From assembly GCA_019058245.1 (NCBI GenBank), contig JAHPZJ010000004.1:1-41059 (forward strand): a stretch of DNA of 41,059 nucleotides, read 5' to 3'. Shown in pieces: positions 34,780 through 41,059 of the stretch. Position 1 is the first letter of the stretch. Every line of letters starts with the position of its first letter. Position numbers and translations under genes: made by a program. The notes below the pieces were generated by a model. It was not told the origin of the DNA. It made no database searches and was given only the letters and a program-made list of their open reading frames with translations. The DNA comes from Promethearchaeota archaeon (GTDB lineage: Archaea > Asgardarchaeota > Lokiarchaeia > Sigyniarchaeales > SOKP01).

Positions 34780-35727
34780 GTGATAATTTTGGATTTAGCT
34801 ATTGAAACAAATAATTTAAAAAAATATTTTGGGGTTATTCATGCTGTTGATGGAATAGACCTACAAATCCCAAAAGGCTCATTATTTGGAGTTCTTGGAC
34901 CAAATGGAGCAGGAAAGACAACAACAATAAAAATGTTATCGACAATACTCCCCCCAACTAGTGGTGATGCGTCAGTGCTAGGTTTTGATATAAAAAAAGA
35001 TGTCTTAGAGATAAAAAAACGTATAGGTGTATGTCCTCAAGAGCTTGTACTTTATCCACGTTTGAATGCGAGAGAAAATATTCATTTAATTGCGCAAATG
35101 CATGGGATGTCAAAAAAAGATTATAAAGAAAGAACAGATGATTTGTTAGGAAAAATGAATTTGTTAGATCGATCAAAAGAATTAGTAAAAAATTATTCTG
35201 GTGGAATGAAACGGCGGATTAATGTGTTAATGGCAGTAATTCATGAACCAGAATTATTATTTTTTGATGAACCCACAGCAGGTCTTGATCCACAATCCCG
35301 GCGAGTAGTATGGGATTTTATACGAGATTTTCAAGAGAAAGACTCTACTATTATTTTAACTACACATTCTATGGAAGAAGCAGATGATCTTTCAGATGAA
35401 TTAATAATAATTGATCATGGCAAAATTATTACCCAAGGAACGCCAGACGAACTGAAAGGAAAATTAGGAGAAGGAGATATTTTAGAATTTAAGGTTAAAG
35501 AGATAGAACAGAGAAATGAAATTATTGAGCGAGCTACAAAATTAGATTTTGTCCAATGGGGAAAATCAGTAGGGAAACATAGAATTGTCCTTAACGCCCT
35601 TGATGGATTAAGGAGAGTGTCTGAAATTATGGATGTTATAAAAGTAAAAATGGAAGATATTTCAGTTCGTAAAAATACTTTAGAAGATGTATTTATTGAT
35701 TTAACTGGTAGGAGGTTAAGAGATTAA
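34780..35727 (+). CDS. ABC transporter ATP-binding protein (DrrA/ABC-2 exporter type)
   Basis: The 315-residue protein has Walker A GPNGAGKTTT, Q-loop CPQEL, signature YSGGMKRRI, Walker B LLFFDEPTAGLDP and the H-loop TTHSMEEAD, in order. The ~85-residue C-terminal extension (from GEGDILEFKVKE) is the DUF4162-like tail of ABC-2 drug or lipid exporters. GTG 34780 gives MIILDLAIETNNL, and a TTG at 34789 would give a start nearer the conserved IETNNLKKYF. The stop overlaps the permease ATG by one base, so the two are translationally coupled and form one transporter. Confidence 0.93.
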   Translation: MIILDLAIETNNLKKYFGVIHAVDGIDLQIPKGSLFGVLGPNGAGKTTTIKMLSTILPPTSGDASVLGFDIKKDVLEIKKRIGVCPQELVLYPRLNARENIHLIAQMHGMSKKDYKERTDDLLGKMNLLDRSKELVKNYSGGMKRRINVLMAVIHEPELLFFDEPTAGLDPQSRRVVWDFIRDFQEKDSTIILTTHSMEEADDLSDELIIIDHGKIITQGTPDELKGKLGEGDILEFKVKEIEQRNEIIERATKLDFVQWGKSVGKHRIVLNALDGLRRVSEIMDVIKVKMEDISVRKNTLEDVFIDLTGRRLRD

Positions 35728-36461
35728 TGGAACAAATATTCGAGCCAAAATTTACTAATCAGTTATGGTATTTAACTGTAAAAAACTTCAAATCAATGAT
35801 CCGAGAGATAAGTCAATTAGTTTGGATTTTTGGATACCCTTTAGTCTTTATTCTTTTATTTAGGTTTGGATATGGATTAGAAACTTTTAACATTTTTGCG
35901 CCTGGAGTTGTAATATTAGCGCCAATTGTATTAATTTCACAATTAGCAGGTCATTTCGCCGAAGAAAAGGAGTCAGGAACATTGCAACGACTAATAACTA
36001 CTCCTGTCTCACGTTCTACTGTGTTATTATCTGGATTATTTTCGCAGTTAATAGTCGCAGCAATTCAGATTATAGTTATGCTCCTTCTAATTTTATTATT
36101 TGGAGTATCGATTAATCCTAATGCTAATATCTTTTTATTATTCTTTATTCCATTTATTGTTGCATTTACATCTCTTGGATTTGGTTTAATACTTGCATCT
36201 TTTGTGAGAACAGCAAGTTCAGCTGGAGGATTAGCATGGTTTATCATATTACCACTCCAATTTTTAGGAGGATTACTTACAGTTCCACTTGTAGGTTTTA
36301 TTCCTACCTCTTTAGCAGCAGAAGCTATGGGTGCTGTAATGATAAATGGAAGTATTGCATTTGATCTAGTTGGATTAAATATAATTTTTATAGCTATATG
36401 GGGTATAGGATTAATTGTTCTAGGCATTCTTCTGTTTCAGCGAAAAACCGCAATATTATAA
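35727..36461 (+). CDS. ABC-2 type transporter permease
   Basis: The 244-residue protein has six hydrophobic helices and the ABC-2 signature region FAEEKESGTLQRLITTPVSR between helices 2 and 3. Helices 4-6 contain SLGFGLILASFVRTASSAGG and LPLQFLGGLLTVPLV, both typical of the family. Its ATG overlaps the ATPase stop (TAATG), and it forms the membrane half of that exporter. Substrates of this class are drugs, glycolipids or surface polymers; nothing here picks one. A hairpin terminator follows. Confidence 0.92.
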   Translation: MEQIFEPKFTNQLWYLTVKNFKSMIREISQLVWIFGYPLVFILLFRFGYGLETFNIFAPGVVILAPIVLISQLAGHFAEEKESGTLQRLITTPVSRSTVLLSGLFSQLIVAAIQIIVMLLLILLFGVSINPNANIFLLFFIPFIVAFTSLGFGLILASFVRTASSAGGLAWFIILPLQFLGGLLTVPLVGFIPTSLAAEAMGAVMINGSIAFDLVGLNIIFIAIWGIGLIVLGILLFQRKTAIL

Positions 36462-36463
36462 AA

Positions 36464-36492
36464 TATGTTCTTTAAGAACATACTTTTTTTTT
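36464..36492 (+). terminator. hairpin plus T-run after the ABC permease
   Basis: A perfect 9-bp inverted repeat around one central T (36464-36482, TATGTTCTT/AAGAACATA) is followed by C and nine Ts (36484-36492). It begins 3 nt after the permease stop. The layout is that of an intrinsic terminator; archaeal polymerase stops on the T-run itself, and the hairpin may also protect the 3' end. Confidence 0.7.
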
Positions 36493-36563
36493 AAAAATTA
36501 AATTTTTAAAAAATTAATTGCTTTTATTATTAATCTTATACATTGGAAATTGAGGATATAAAT

Positions 36564-37085
36564 ATGGATATTGAACAATATAATAATAGAATTAAAAATG
36601 ATCTTTCAAATATAGATTCATTAAAGGGCTTTGAAATCATTTCAGAATCTATGGTTTATAAAATCCTTGATATTTTCGGAAGAAATAGTCTTCTTTCTAT
36701 CTTATATCAAATAGGTGCTGGTCCGGGTGAAACTATAGCAAACAGAATTAAGAACCTATATAAAAAAGAAGAATTTGAAATTCTTGAAGTCCTTGAAATC
36801 TTGATGAATGAGCTTAAAGAATTCTATTCATTACAAATTCGAGAAATTCAAGAAGAACCCGGAAAAGTAAGAATAATTATTGAAAATCATTGCTTCCTAA
36901 GAGAAACGATAAAACATAGAGGAAAATTAAAATTTGGTAAGGCATTTTGTAGAATAAATAAAGGCTATTTCGAAACAGCTTTTAGAAAATTATTAGGTAA
37001 CAAAATTAAGAAAGTAGAGATAAATTATCTTGAACATGATGTTCAAAAAAATCTTTGTATTGAGGAGCTTGTTTTTAATTTTTGA
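36564..37085 (+). CDS. V4R / TRAPP (Bet3)-like domain protein
   Basis: The ~173-residue soluble protein begins with a helical part and then GRNSLLSILYQIGAGPGETIA, a helix-rich middle and a C-terminal GKAFCRINKGYFETAFRKLLG segment. An EINYLEHD strand and a final Cys-containing strand (NLCIEELVF) follow. This order resembles the V4R fold shared with TRAPP subunits of the Bet3 group, where C-x-G-Y-x-x-x-F and a late Cys are typical; Asgard archaea are known to carry TRAPP-like proteins. The match is by eye. ATG 36564 has GAGGA 7 nt upstream, whereas the earlier TTG 36543 has no such site, so 36564 is chosen. Confidence 0.5.
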   Translation: MDIEQYNNRIKNDLSNIDSLKGFEIISESMVYKILDIFGRNSLLSILYQIGAGPGETIANRIKNLYKKEEFEILEVLEILMNELKEFYSLQIREIQEEPGKVRIIIENHCFLRETIKHRGKLKFGKAFCRINKGYFETAFRKLLGNKIKKVEINYLEHDVQKNLCIEELVFNF

Positions 37086-37112
37086 ACTTTGAGTTTCAGT
37101 TAAATAATTCTC

Positions 37113-38240
37113 TTAGGTTTGTTTGTGATCTATATTTTGACTCCAAAATTCAAGAGATGAGATTATATCACTCTTTCCTACAAATCCAATTATTTCTTTA
37201 CTGCTGTTTTCTTCGACTATTAAAAGTGGAGGAACACTCCTTAATTTATTTAATTCTTTCAAAGCTTCCTTTCCAGATAAATTATCATCAATATATTGAA
37301 ATTCAGATAGTTTTGACATTACATCGCTTACACGATATTTTGATCTTTCCCCGATTGGTAACTGTCTGATATCTTTAAAAAAAATAATACCTACTATTTC
37401 ATCATTCTCAATTACAGGGAAATAAGCTTTTTTATAGGGAATAAAATAATCTCTTACAGCTAAGTTGAGAGACTTATCAACTGGAATCCCCATGAATGGT
37501 ACACTAAGGATCTCCTTGACTCCTATATTAGATAAAATAAAATCATTTTTAGTTTGCTGATATGATTGCTTTGCTGAAGAGTTCAAGAATGCCCCTATAA
37601 GGATAAACCATATTCCACTAAAAAGCGCAATAGTAAACATCTGGAGAAAGCCATAAATCATAAATCCATAACCAATAATTACTCCTACTTTGGAAGTAAA
37701 TTTTGTAGCAGATAATAGATTATTTTTTCTTTTCCATAGGAAAGCTCTTAATATTCTTCCACCATCTATAGGAAAAGCGGGTATAAGATTAAAAAGACCT
37801 AATCCTATGTTTGTAATACCAGAATATAATAGAGTAATGGAAATAATAGTTGGCATATTGATAGGTATAAAAAATAATAAAATCAATCCAAATCCAATTA
37901 ATAAACTTGATAATGGTCCAACTATTGAAATAATCATTTCAGAATTAGGTGTTCTAGGTTCCTCTTCTATTTTTGAAACGCCTCCAAAGAGGTATAATTC
38001 AATTTCTTTAACTTTAAGTCCATATTTTTGTGCTACAAGTGAATGGCTTAACTCATGGATTAAAATTGAAAACAATAAAATTAAACCATTTAACAAACCA
38101 ACAATTATTAAATCTATAACGGATGCATTTGATATTAAGGAAAGATAAAAATTTGTTGAATAAAAACCAACTAAGGCTATAATCAATAAAGTTGATAAGT
38201 GTAGTTTTATATCAATCCCATGAATTTTAGCTAATCTTAT
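37113..38240 (-). CDS. site-2 protease (M50 metalloprotease) with CBS domains, apparent ATA start
   Basis: The 375-residue membrane protein has the zinc motif HELSH (in LIHELSHSLVAQKYG), the third-ligand motif NLIPAFPIDGGRILRAF, five to six helices and two C-terminal CBS domains (~230-370) that usually sense adenine nucleotides. It should cut membrane proteins within the bilayer to release regulators. A TTG at 38186 would truncate the family's N-terminus. The frame stays open upstream and encodes RLAKIHGIDIKLHLSTLL, the usual strand before helix 1, back to a TGA. The only start-like codon there is ATA 38238-38240, 7 nt after AGAGGT. It is convergent with and overlaps no neighbour; the V4R-like gene ends 27 nt away. 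Confidence 0.88.
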   Translation of the reverse strand: MRLAKIHGIDIKLHLSTLLIIALVGFYSTNFYLSLISNASVIDLIIVGLLNGLILLFSILIHELSHSLVAQKYGLKVKEIELYLFGGVSKIEEEPRTPNSEMIISIVGPLSSLLIGFGLILLFFIPINMPTIISITLLYSGITNIGLGLFNLIPAFPIDGGRILRAFLWKRKNNLLSATKFTSKVGVIIGYGFMIYGFLQMFTIALFSGIWFILIGAFLNSSAKQSYQQTKNDFILSNIGVKEILSVPFMGIPVDKSLNLAVRDYFIPYKKAYFPVIENDEIVGIIFFKDIRQLPIGERSKYRVSDVMSKLSEFQYIDDNLSGKEALKELNKLRSVPPLLIVEENSSKEIIGFVGKSDIISSLEFWSQNIDHKQT

Positions 38241-38247
38241 TTTTCAA

Positions 38248-38253
38248 ACCTCT
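38248..38253 (-). promoter_or_regulatory. ribosome-binding site AGAGGT before the ATA-started site-2 protease gene
   Basis: Minus-strand AGAGGT is separated by seven nt (TTGAAAA) from ATA 38240-38238. Motif and spacing equal those before the YdjM-like gene. No ATG, GTG or TTG lies at a suitable distance. Confidence 0.7.
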
Positions 38254-38581
38254 TTTCAACTTTAAATTTTCAATAATTTTTACTTGATAATTAAAATAGA
38301 GATTTCTAATAAATTTGTGATGTTTCATCTATAAATTCTATTTGTTTATTTATCTAAACCATTTTCCAATAGTAAATTATATTCTAAAATTAAACCCACA
38401 TTTATTTTATGAAAAAAAAGATTGGTTTTTAAATCTATGGTTAAGGAATTGATGGAATATGTATATTAATTCACTTAAAAAATCAATTTCATTATCAAAT
38501 TTGAAAAAAAAATATAATATATGCTAAATTAAATTTTACAAAAATTTAAAAATAAAATAAATCTTAAGAGGTAAAAAAAAA
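38254..38581. other. AT-rich spacer with divergent promoters; no gene seen
   Basis: The stretch separates the site-2 protease from the 3-hydroxyacyl-CoA dehydrogenase. It is extremely AT-rich, with no open frame of note and no structured RNA that I can see. TATA-like tracts, for example around 38511-38524, could serve the dehydrogenase gene, but base composition makes any single box unreliable. It ends with AAGAGGT and a run of A before ATG 38582. Confidence 0.4.
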
Positions 38582-39754
38582 ATGGTTAATATTAAAAATG
38601 TAGTAGTGGTAGGTGCTGGGCAGATGGGTCATGGAATTGGTCAAATGGCGCTGATGGCAGGATATAATGTTACTATGGTCGATGTAAAAGATGAGTATGT
38701 AGATAAAGGATGGAATAAAATTGATGAGGGTATAAAAAAGATCGAAGCTAAAGGTGGATTACCAGGAGGGAAAACTGCTGCTGATCTTATGACAAATTGC
38801 AAAAAATCAACAGATTTAGCATCAGCAGTAAAGGATGCAGATATTATGATTGAAGCAGTTGTCGAAAGATTAGAAATCAAACAAGAAGTCTTTAAGAATT
38901 GTGGAGATAATGCTCCATCGCATTGCATTCTTGCTTCAAACACCTCTACAATGAGCATTACAGATATCGGAAAAGAATCAGGGAGACCAGATAAATGTAT
39001 AGGAATGCACTTTTTCAATCCTGTACCTCTAATGAGGTTGATTGAGGTTATTTATAGCGAGCATTCCTCTGATGAAAGTATTAATATAGGAATGGAATTT
39101 GCAAAATCTATACCTTGTCTTAGAGGGGAAAGATATATTGCAAAGGTATTAAAAGATAGGCCTGGATTTATTTGTAATCGAGTTACTGCTCCTGCTCAAA
39201 TTTATCAAAATTATGTTTTTGATAAAGCAGTTGATGAGGGATTTTCTTGGGACCAATTAGATAACGATTCCCGAAGTGGTCCAATGTCAATGACAGTCCT
39301 AGCTGATTATGTGGGTATAGATGTTTTATACCATGGTCAAATGTATTACTCTAAGACTTTATCACCCGATTTTGCTCCAGGTAAAGTAATAACAAAATTA
39401 TTCAATGAAGGAAAGTTAGGTATGAAAACAGGTCAAGGATTTCGAGATTGGTCCAAAGGGAGACCACAAGTTGATAAAAAAGCTGGTAAAGCAAGAATTA
39501 ATAAAATGAAATACCCAATTGCGATTATGCTAAATGAAGCATGCAGAGTTCTAGAGGAAGGAATAACAACTAGTTGGGAAGTAATTGATGAGACATTGAA
39601 AGCAGGGATGAATATGCCCGGTCCTATGGCCGCAAATGTAAATAATTGGCAGAATCAAGTTGAAGTTTTAAATGAGCTTGTTGAGCTTACAGGAAAAGAA
39701 TATTTTAAACCATGTGAACTATTAAAATCTGGTAAATGGGTAGAGATGAAATAA
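38582..39754 (+). CDS. 3-hydroxyacyl-CoA dehydrogenase
   Basis: The 390-residue enzyme begins with the NAD-binding loop VVVVGAGQMGHGIGQMAL and the acidic end of strand 2 (TMVDVKD). It then has EAVVERLEIKQEVF, SNTSTMSI, the catalytic HFFNPVPLMRLIEV and the domain boundary DRPGFICNRV. The C-terminal part includes YVGIDVLYHG and GMKTGQGFRDW, and extends ~100 residues beyond the 280-residue bacterial butyryl form. It oxidises 3-hydroxyacyl-CoA to 3-ketoacyl-CoA, or the reverse. A ribosome-binding site AGAGGT lies 9 nt before ATG 38582. It works with the enoyl-CoA hydratase that follows in the same direction. Confidence 0.92.
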   Translation: MVNIKNVVVVGAGQMGHGIGQMALMAGYNVTMVDVKDEYVDKGWNKIDEGIKKIEAKGGLPGGKTAADLMTNCKKSTDLASAVKDADIMIEAVVERLEIKQEVFKNCGDNAPSHCILASNTSTMSITDIGKESGRPDKCIGMHFFNPVPLMRLIEVIYSEHSSDESINIGMEFAKSIPCLRGERYIAKVLKDRPGFICNRVTAPAQIYQNYVFDKAVDEGFSWDQLDNDSRSGPMSMTVLADYVGIDVLYHGQMYYSKTLSPDFAPGKVITKLFNEGKLGMKTGQGFRDWSKGRPQVDKKAGKARINKMKYPIAIMLNEACRVLEEGITTSWEVIDETLKAGMNMPGPMAANVNNWQNQVEVLNELVELTGKEYFKPCELLKSGKWVEMK

Positions 39755-39773
39755 AAATAATTTTATACTTTCC

Positions 39774-39792
39774 TATTTTTCTTTTTTTTTTT
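39774..39792 (+). terminator. oligo-T terminator after 3-hydroxyacyl-CoA dehydrogenase
   Basis: Two T-runs, five Ts at 39776-39780 and eleven at 39782-39792, lie about 20-40 nt after the dehydrogenase stop. Archaeal RNA polymerase terminates at such tracts. If used, the hydratase gene 165 nt further on has its own promoter. Confidence 0.45.
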
Positions 39793-39926
39793 GTACTCTT
39801 TGGATTCTTTAAATAAAAAATGATAATTCAATTTGCAAATTTTTAATTTTAATAAAAATATTACTAATTATCTATAAATCAATTTATTAATGATTATTAA
39901 AAACAATATAAAAGAGGTTGGAAGGA

Positions 39927-40757
39927 ATGTCAGAAAAGAAATTTGAACATGTAGAAGTAGAGAAGAATGAAGAAGGTAATTATGCTGTTATTTCGATTAA
40001 TAGACCAGATAAATTAAATGCACTCACAACCCAAACATTGAGAGAAATCTATGAGGCAATGGAACAATTCGAGCTTGATAGCAGCGTAAGATGTATTGTG
40101 GTTCGAGGAACAAAAAATGTAACAAAAAAAGCAGCCTTCTCTGCTGGTGCTGATTTAGCTTCTCCTATGGGAAAAGGAATGAAACCAAATATTCCTGTTC
40201 ATTGGACTATCTCTATGCAACAAAAACATAGATATTATAGCTTAATTGAACAATTTCCAAAACCAGTTATTGCAGCAGTAGATGGTTATGCTTTTGGAGG
40301 AGGATGTGAATTAACTCTTGTATGTGATATTATCATTGCTACCAAGAGATCATTTTTTGGATTCCCTGAAATAGCAAGAGGTATTTTTCCGGGAAATGGA
40401 GGTACTCAAAGAATGGCAAGACGTATAGGAGTGAATCGAGCACTAAATATGTGTTACTTTGGAGAGCGTGTTTCAGCAGAAAAAATGCTTGAATGGGGAC
40501 ATGTAAGTTACCTATGTGACGATGGCGAAGAATTTGAAAAACTTGTTCATGAAAAAGCTTCATGGTTAGGAAATGGACCTACAACCAGTCTATTAATAAT
40601 TAAGAAAGCAGTAAAATTTGGAACTCAAGCATCAATAGAGATAGGAAATCAATTCGAAATGTTAGGCTTTGGAGTAAATAGTGGATCTTCAGATGTTAAT
40701 GAAGGCATCCAAGCTTTTCTAAAAAGAAGAGAAACAAAATTTACTGGTGGAATGTAA
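39927..40757 (+). CDS. enoyl-CoA hydratase/isomerase (crotonase family)
   Basis: The ~276-residue protein has NRPDKLNALT, the oxyanion segment AAFSAGADLA, YAFGGGCELTLVCD and FGFPEIARGIFPGNGGTQRMARRIG. The two Glu residues that correspond to Glu144 and Glu164 of rat mitochondrial hydratase (in GGGCE and FPE) are both present, supporting hydratase activity. It should hydrate trans-2-enoyl-CoA, the step before the neighbouring dehydrogenase. ATG 39927 has AGAGGT 8 nt upstream; the in-frame TTG at 39918 overlaps that site and is not a plausible start. Together the pair suggests fatty-acid or butyryl-type beta-oxidation. Confidence 0.92.
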   Translation: MSEKKFEHVEVEKNEEGNYAVISINRPDKLNALTTQTLREIYEAMEQFELDSSVRCIVVRGTKNVTKKAAFSAGADLASPMGKGMKPNIPVHWTISMQQKHRYYSLIEQFPKPVIAAVDGYAFGGGCELTLVCDIIIATKRSFFGFPEIARGIFPGNGGTQRMARRIGVNRALNMCYFGERVSAEKMLEWGHVSYLCDDGEEFEKLVHEKASWLGNGPTTSLLIIKKAVKFGTQASIEIGNQFEMLGFGVNSGSSDVNEGIQAFLKRRETKFTGGM

Positions 40758-40786
40758 GCTCAGTTATACTCTATTATTTCCTTAAT

Positions 40787-40803
40787 ATTTTTTACTTTTT
40801 TTT
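40787..40803 (+). terminator. oligo-T terminator after enoyl-CoA hydratase
   Basis: T-runs ending in eight consecutive Ts (40796-40803) lie about 30-45 nt after the hydratase stop and before the next gene. Confidence 0.4.
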
Positions 40804-40861
40804 GTAATATTTATTATATCTCTCTTTTATTATATCAGATAGAACTTATTAGTAGTAAACT

Positions 40862-41059
40862 ATGTCAAATGACTTTGAAGTTATTGAAGAAATTAATGAT
40901 GGAAATCTTTTTCTCAGAAAAATATCGAAAAACGATATAGATTTCTTTTTTAAAAGTTTAAATGAAAAAGATTTAACAGCGTATTTATCTTTAGGGCCTT
41001 TAAGTTCGTTAGAGCATTCTAAAGCTTTAATTAAAAACTATTTAAGATATTGGGATAAA
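40862..41059 (+). CDS. GNAT-family acetyltransferase, N-terminal part
   Basis: ATG 40862 opens a frame that runs 66 codons to the window edge. It encodes MSNDFEVIEEINDGNLFLRKISKNDIDFFFKSL and so on. The LRKIS..DIDFFFKSL pattern and a following LGPLSSLEHSKALI segment match the beginning of RimI/RimJ-like N-acetyltransferases. The acetyl-CoA-binding loop lies outside the window, so the call is tentative. Confidence 0.55.
   Translation, partial: MSNDFEVIEEINDGNLFLRKISKNDIDFFFKSLNEKDLTAYLSLGPLSSLEHSKALIKNYLRYWDK

Noticed and set aside
36065..36427. Minus-strand open frame opposite the ABC permease
   Set aside because: It mirrors the hydrophobic helices of a well-supported permease and shows no protein features of its own.
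37082..37369. Plus-strand open frame opposite the end of the site-2 protease gene
   Set aside because: It lies antisense to the CBS domain region, has no family features and no good ribosome-binding site, so it is a shadow frame.
37690..38148. Plus-strand open frame of 152 codons opposite the protease core
   Set aside because: It is antisense to the conserved HELSH and NxxPxxPxDG regions and arises from their codon use.

Overview
The window is about 41 kb of AT-rich DNA and looks like an Asgard (Lokiarchaeia-type) archaeal chromosome. The archaeal signs are a short XPF/ERCC4 nuclease without a helicase, an ADH-synthase/class I aldolase, a PUA protein of MCT-1 type and 2H phosphoesterases. 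The Asgard signs are eukaryotic-like trafficking and signalling parts: a Ras/Rab-type GTPase, an Arf-type GTPase fused to a longin-like domain, a V4R/TRAPP-like protein, and transporters ending in a longin-like domain. I saw no rRNA, tRNA, CRISPR array, insertion sequence or phage genes. Taxonomy is inferred from gene content only.

Layout. 1-5.7 kb: a partial PUA gene, a 2H phosphoesterase, a small GTPase split by a 30-nt stop-containing insert, a coiled-coil orphan, the longin-Arf GTPase and a phosphohexomutase-like protein. 5.8-11.2 kb: two large surface proteins (beta-helix plus Ig-like repeats; beta-propeller) and a small membrane protein. 11.3-13.7 kb: the XPF nuclease and a B12-binding radical SAM enzyme. 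13.7-19.7 kb: a compact five-gene minus-strand operon. 19.8-29.1 kb: an unknown membrane protein, a second B12/radical SAM enzyme, a YdjM-like membrane hydrolase, a membrane-anchored subtilase, ADH synthase, L-aspartate oxidase and a SIR2-TPR protein. 29.3-34.7 kb: two low-molecular-weight phosphatases around two MFS-longin paralogues, then a macro domain. 34.8-38.2 kb: an ABC exporter, a V4R-like protein and a site-2 protease with CBS domains. 38.6-41 kb: 3-hydroxyacyl-CoA dehydrogenase, enoyl-CoA hydratase and a truncated GNAT.

The best candidate for an undescribed system is the operon at 13740-19716. In transcription order it encodes two SPASM radical SAM enzymes, an ABBA-fold aromatic prenyltransferase of the NphB/CloQ type, an SCP2 lipid-carrier protein and a U32 (UbiU/UbiV-like) iron-sulfur protein. 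Four of the five carry the same ~80-residue domain, which resembles PCP_red (protochlorophyllide reductase 57-kDa type) followed by a second related motif. SCP2 plus U32 recalls the UbiT/UbiU/UbiV module of oxygen-independent ubiquinone synthesis. I infer an anaerobic pathway that makes and prenylates an aromatic or quinone-like molecule on a shared scaffold.

Two further unusual signals stand out. The 30-nt insert in the small GTPase sits just after the catalytic DIAGQ motif and, with its flanks, folds into a structure like an archaeal bulge-helix-bulge intron. Two genes (YdjM-like and site-2 protease) have no usable ATG/GTG/TTG at their true N-terminus but have an ATA codon exactly 7 nt after an identical AGAGGT ribosome-binding site, and the U32 gene has an ATT at the matching distance. 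The longin-like domain occurring both on an Arf GTPase and on two transporters is also notable.
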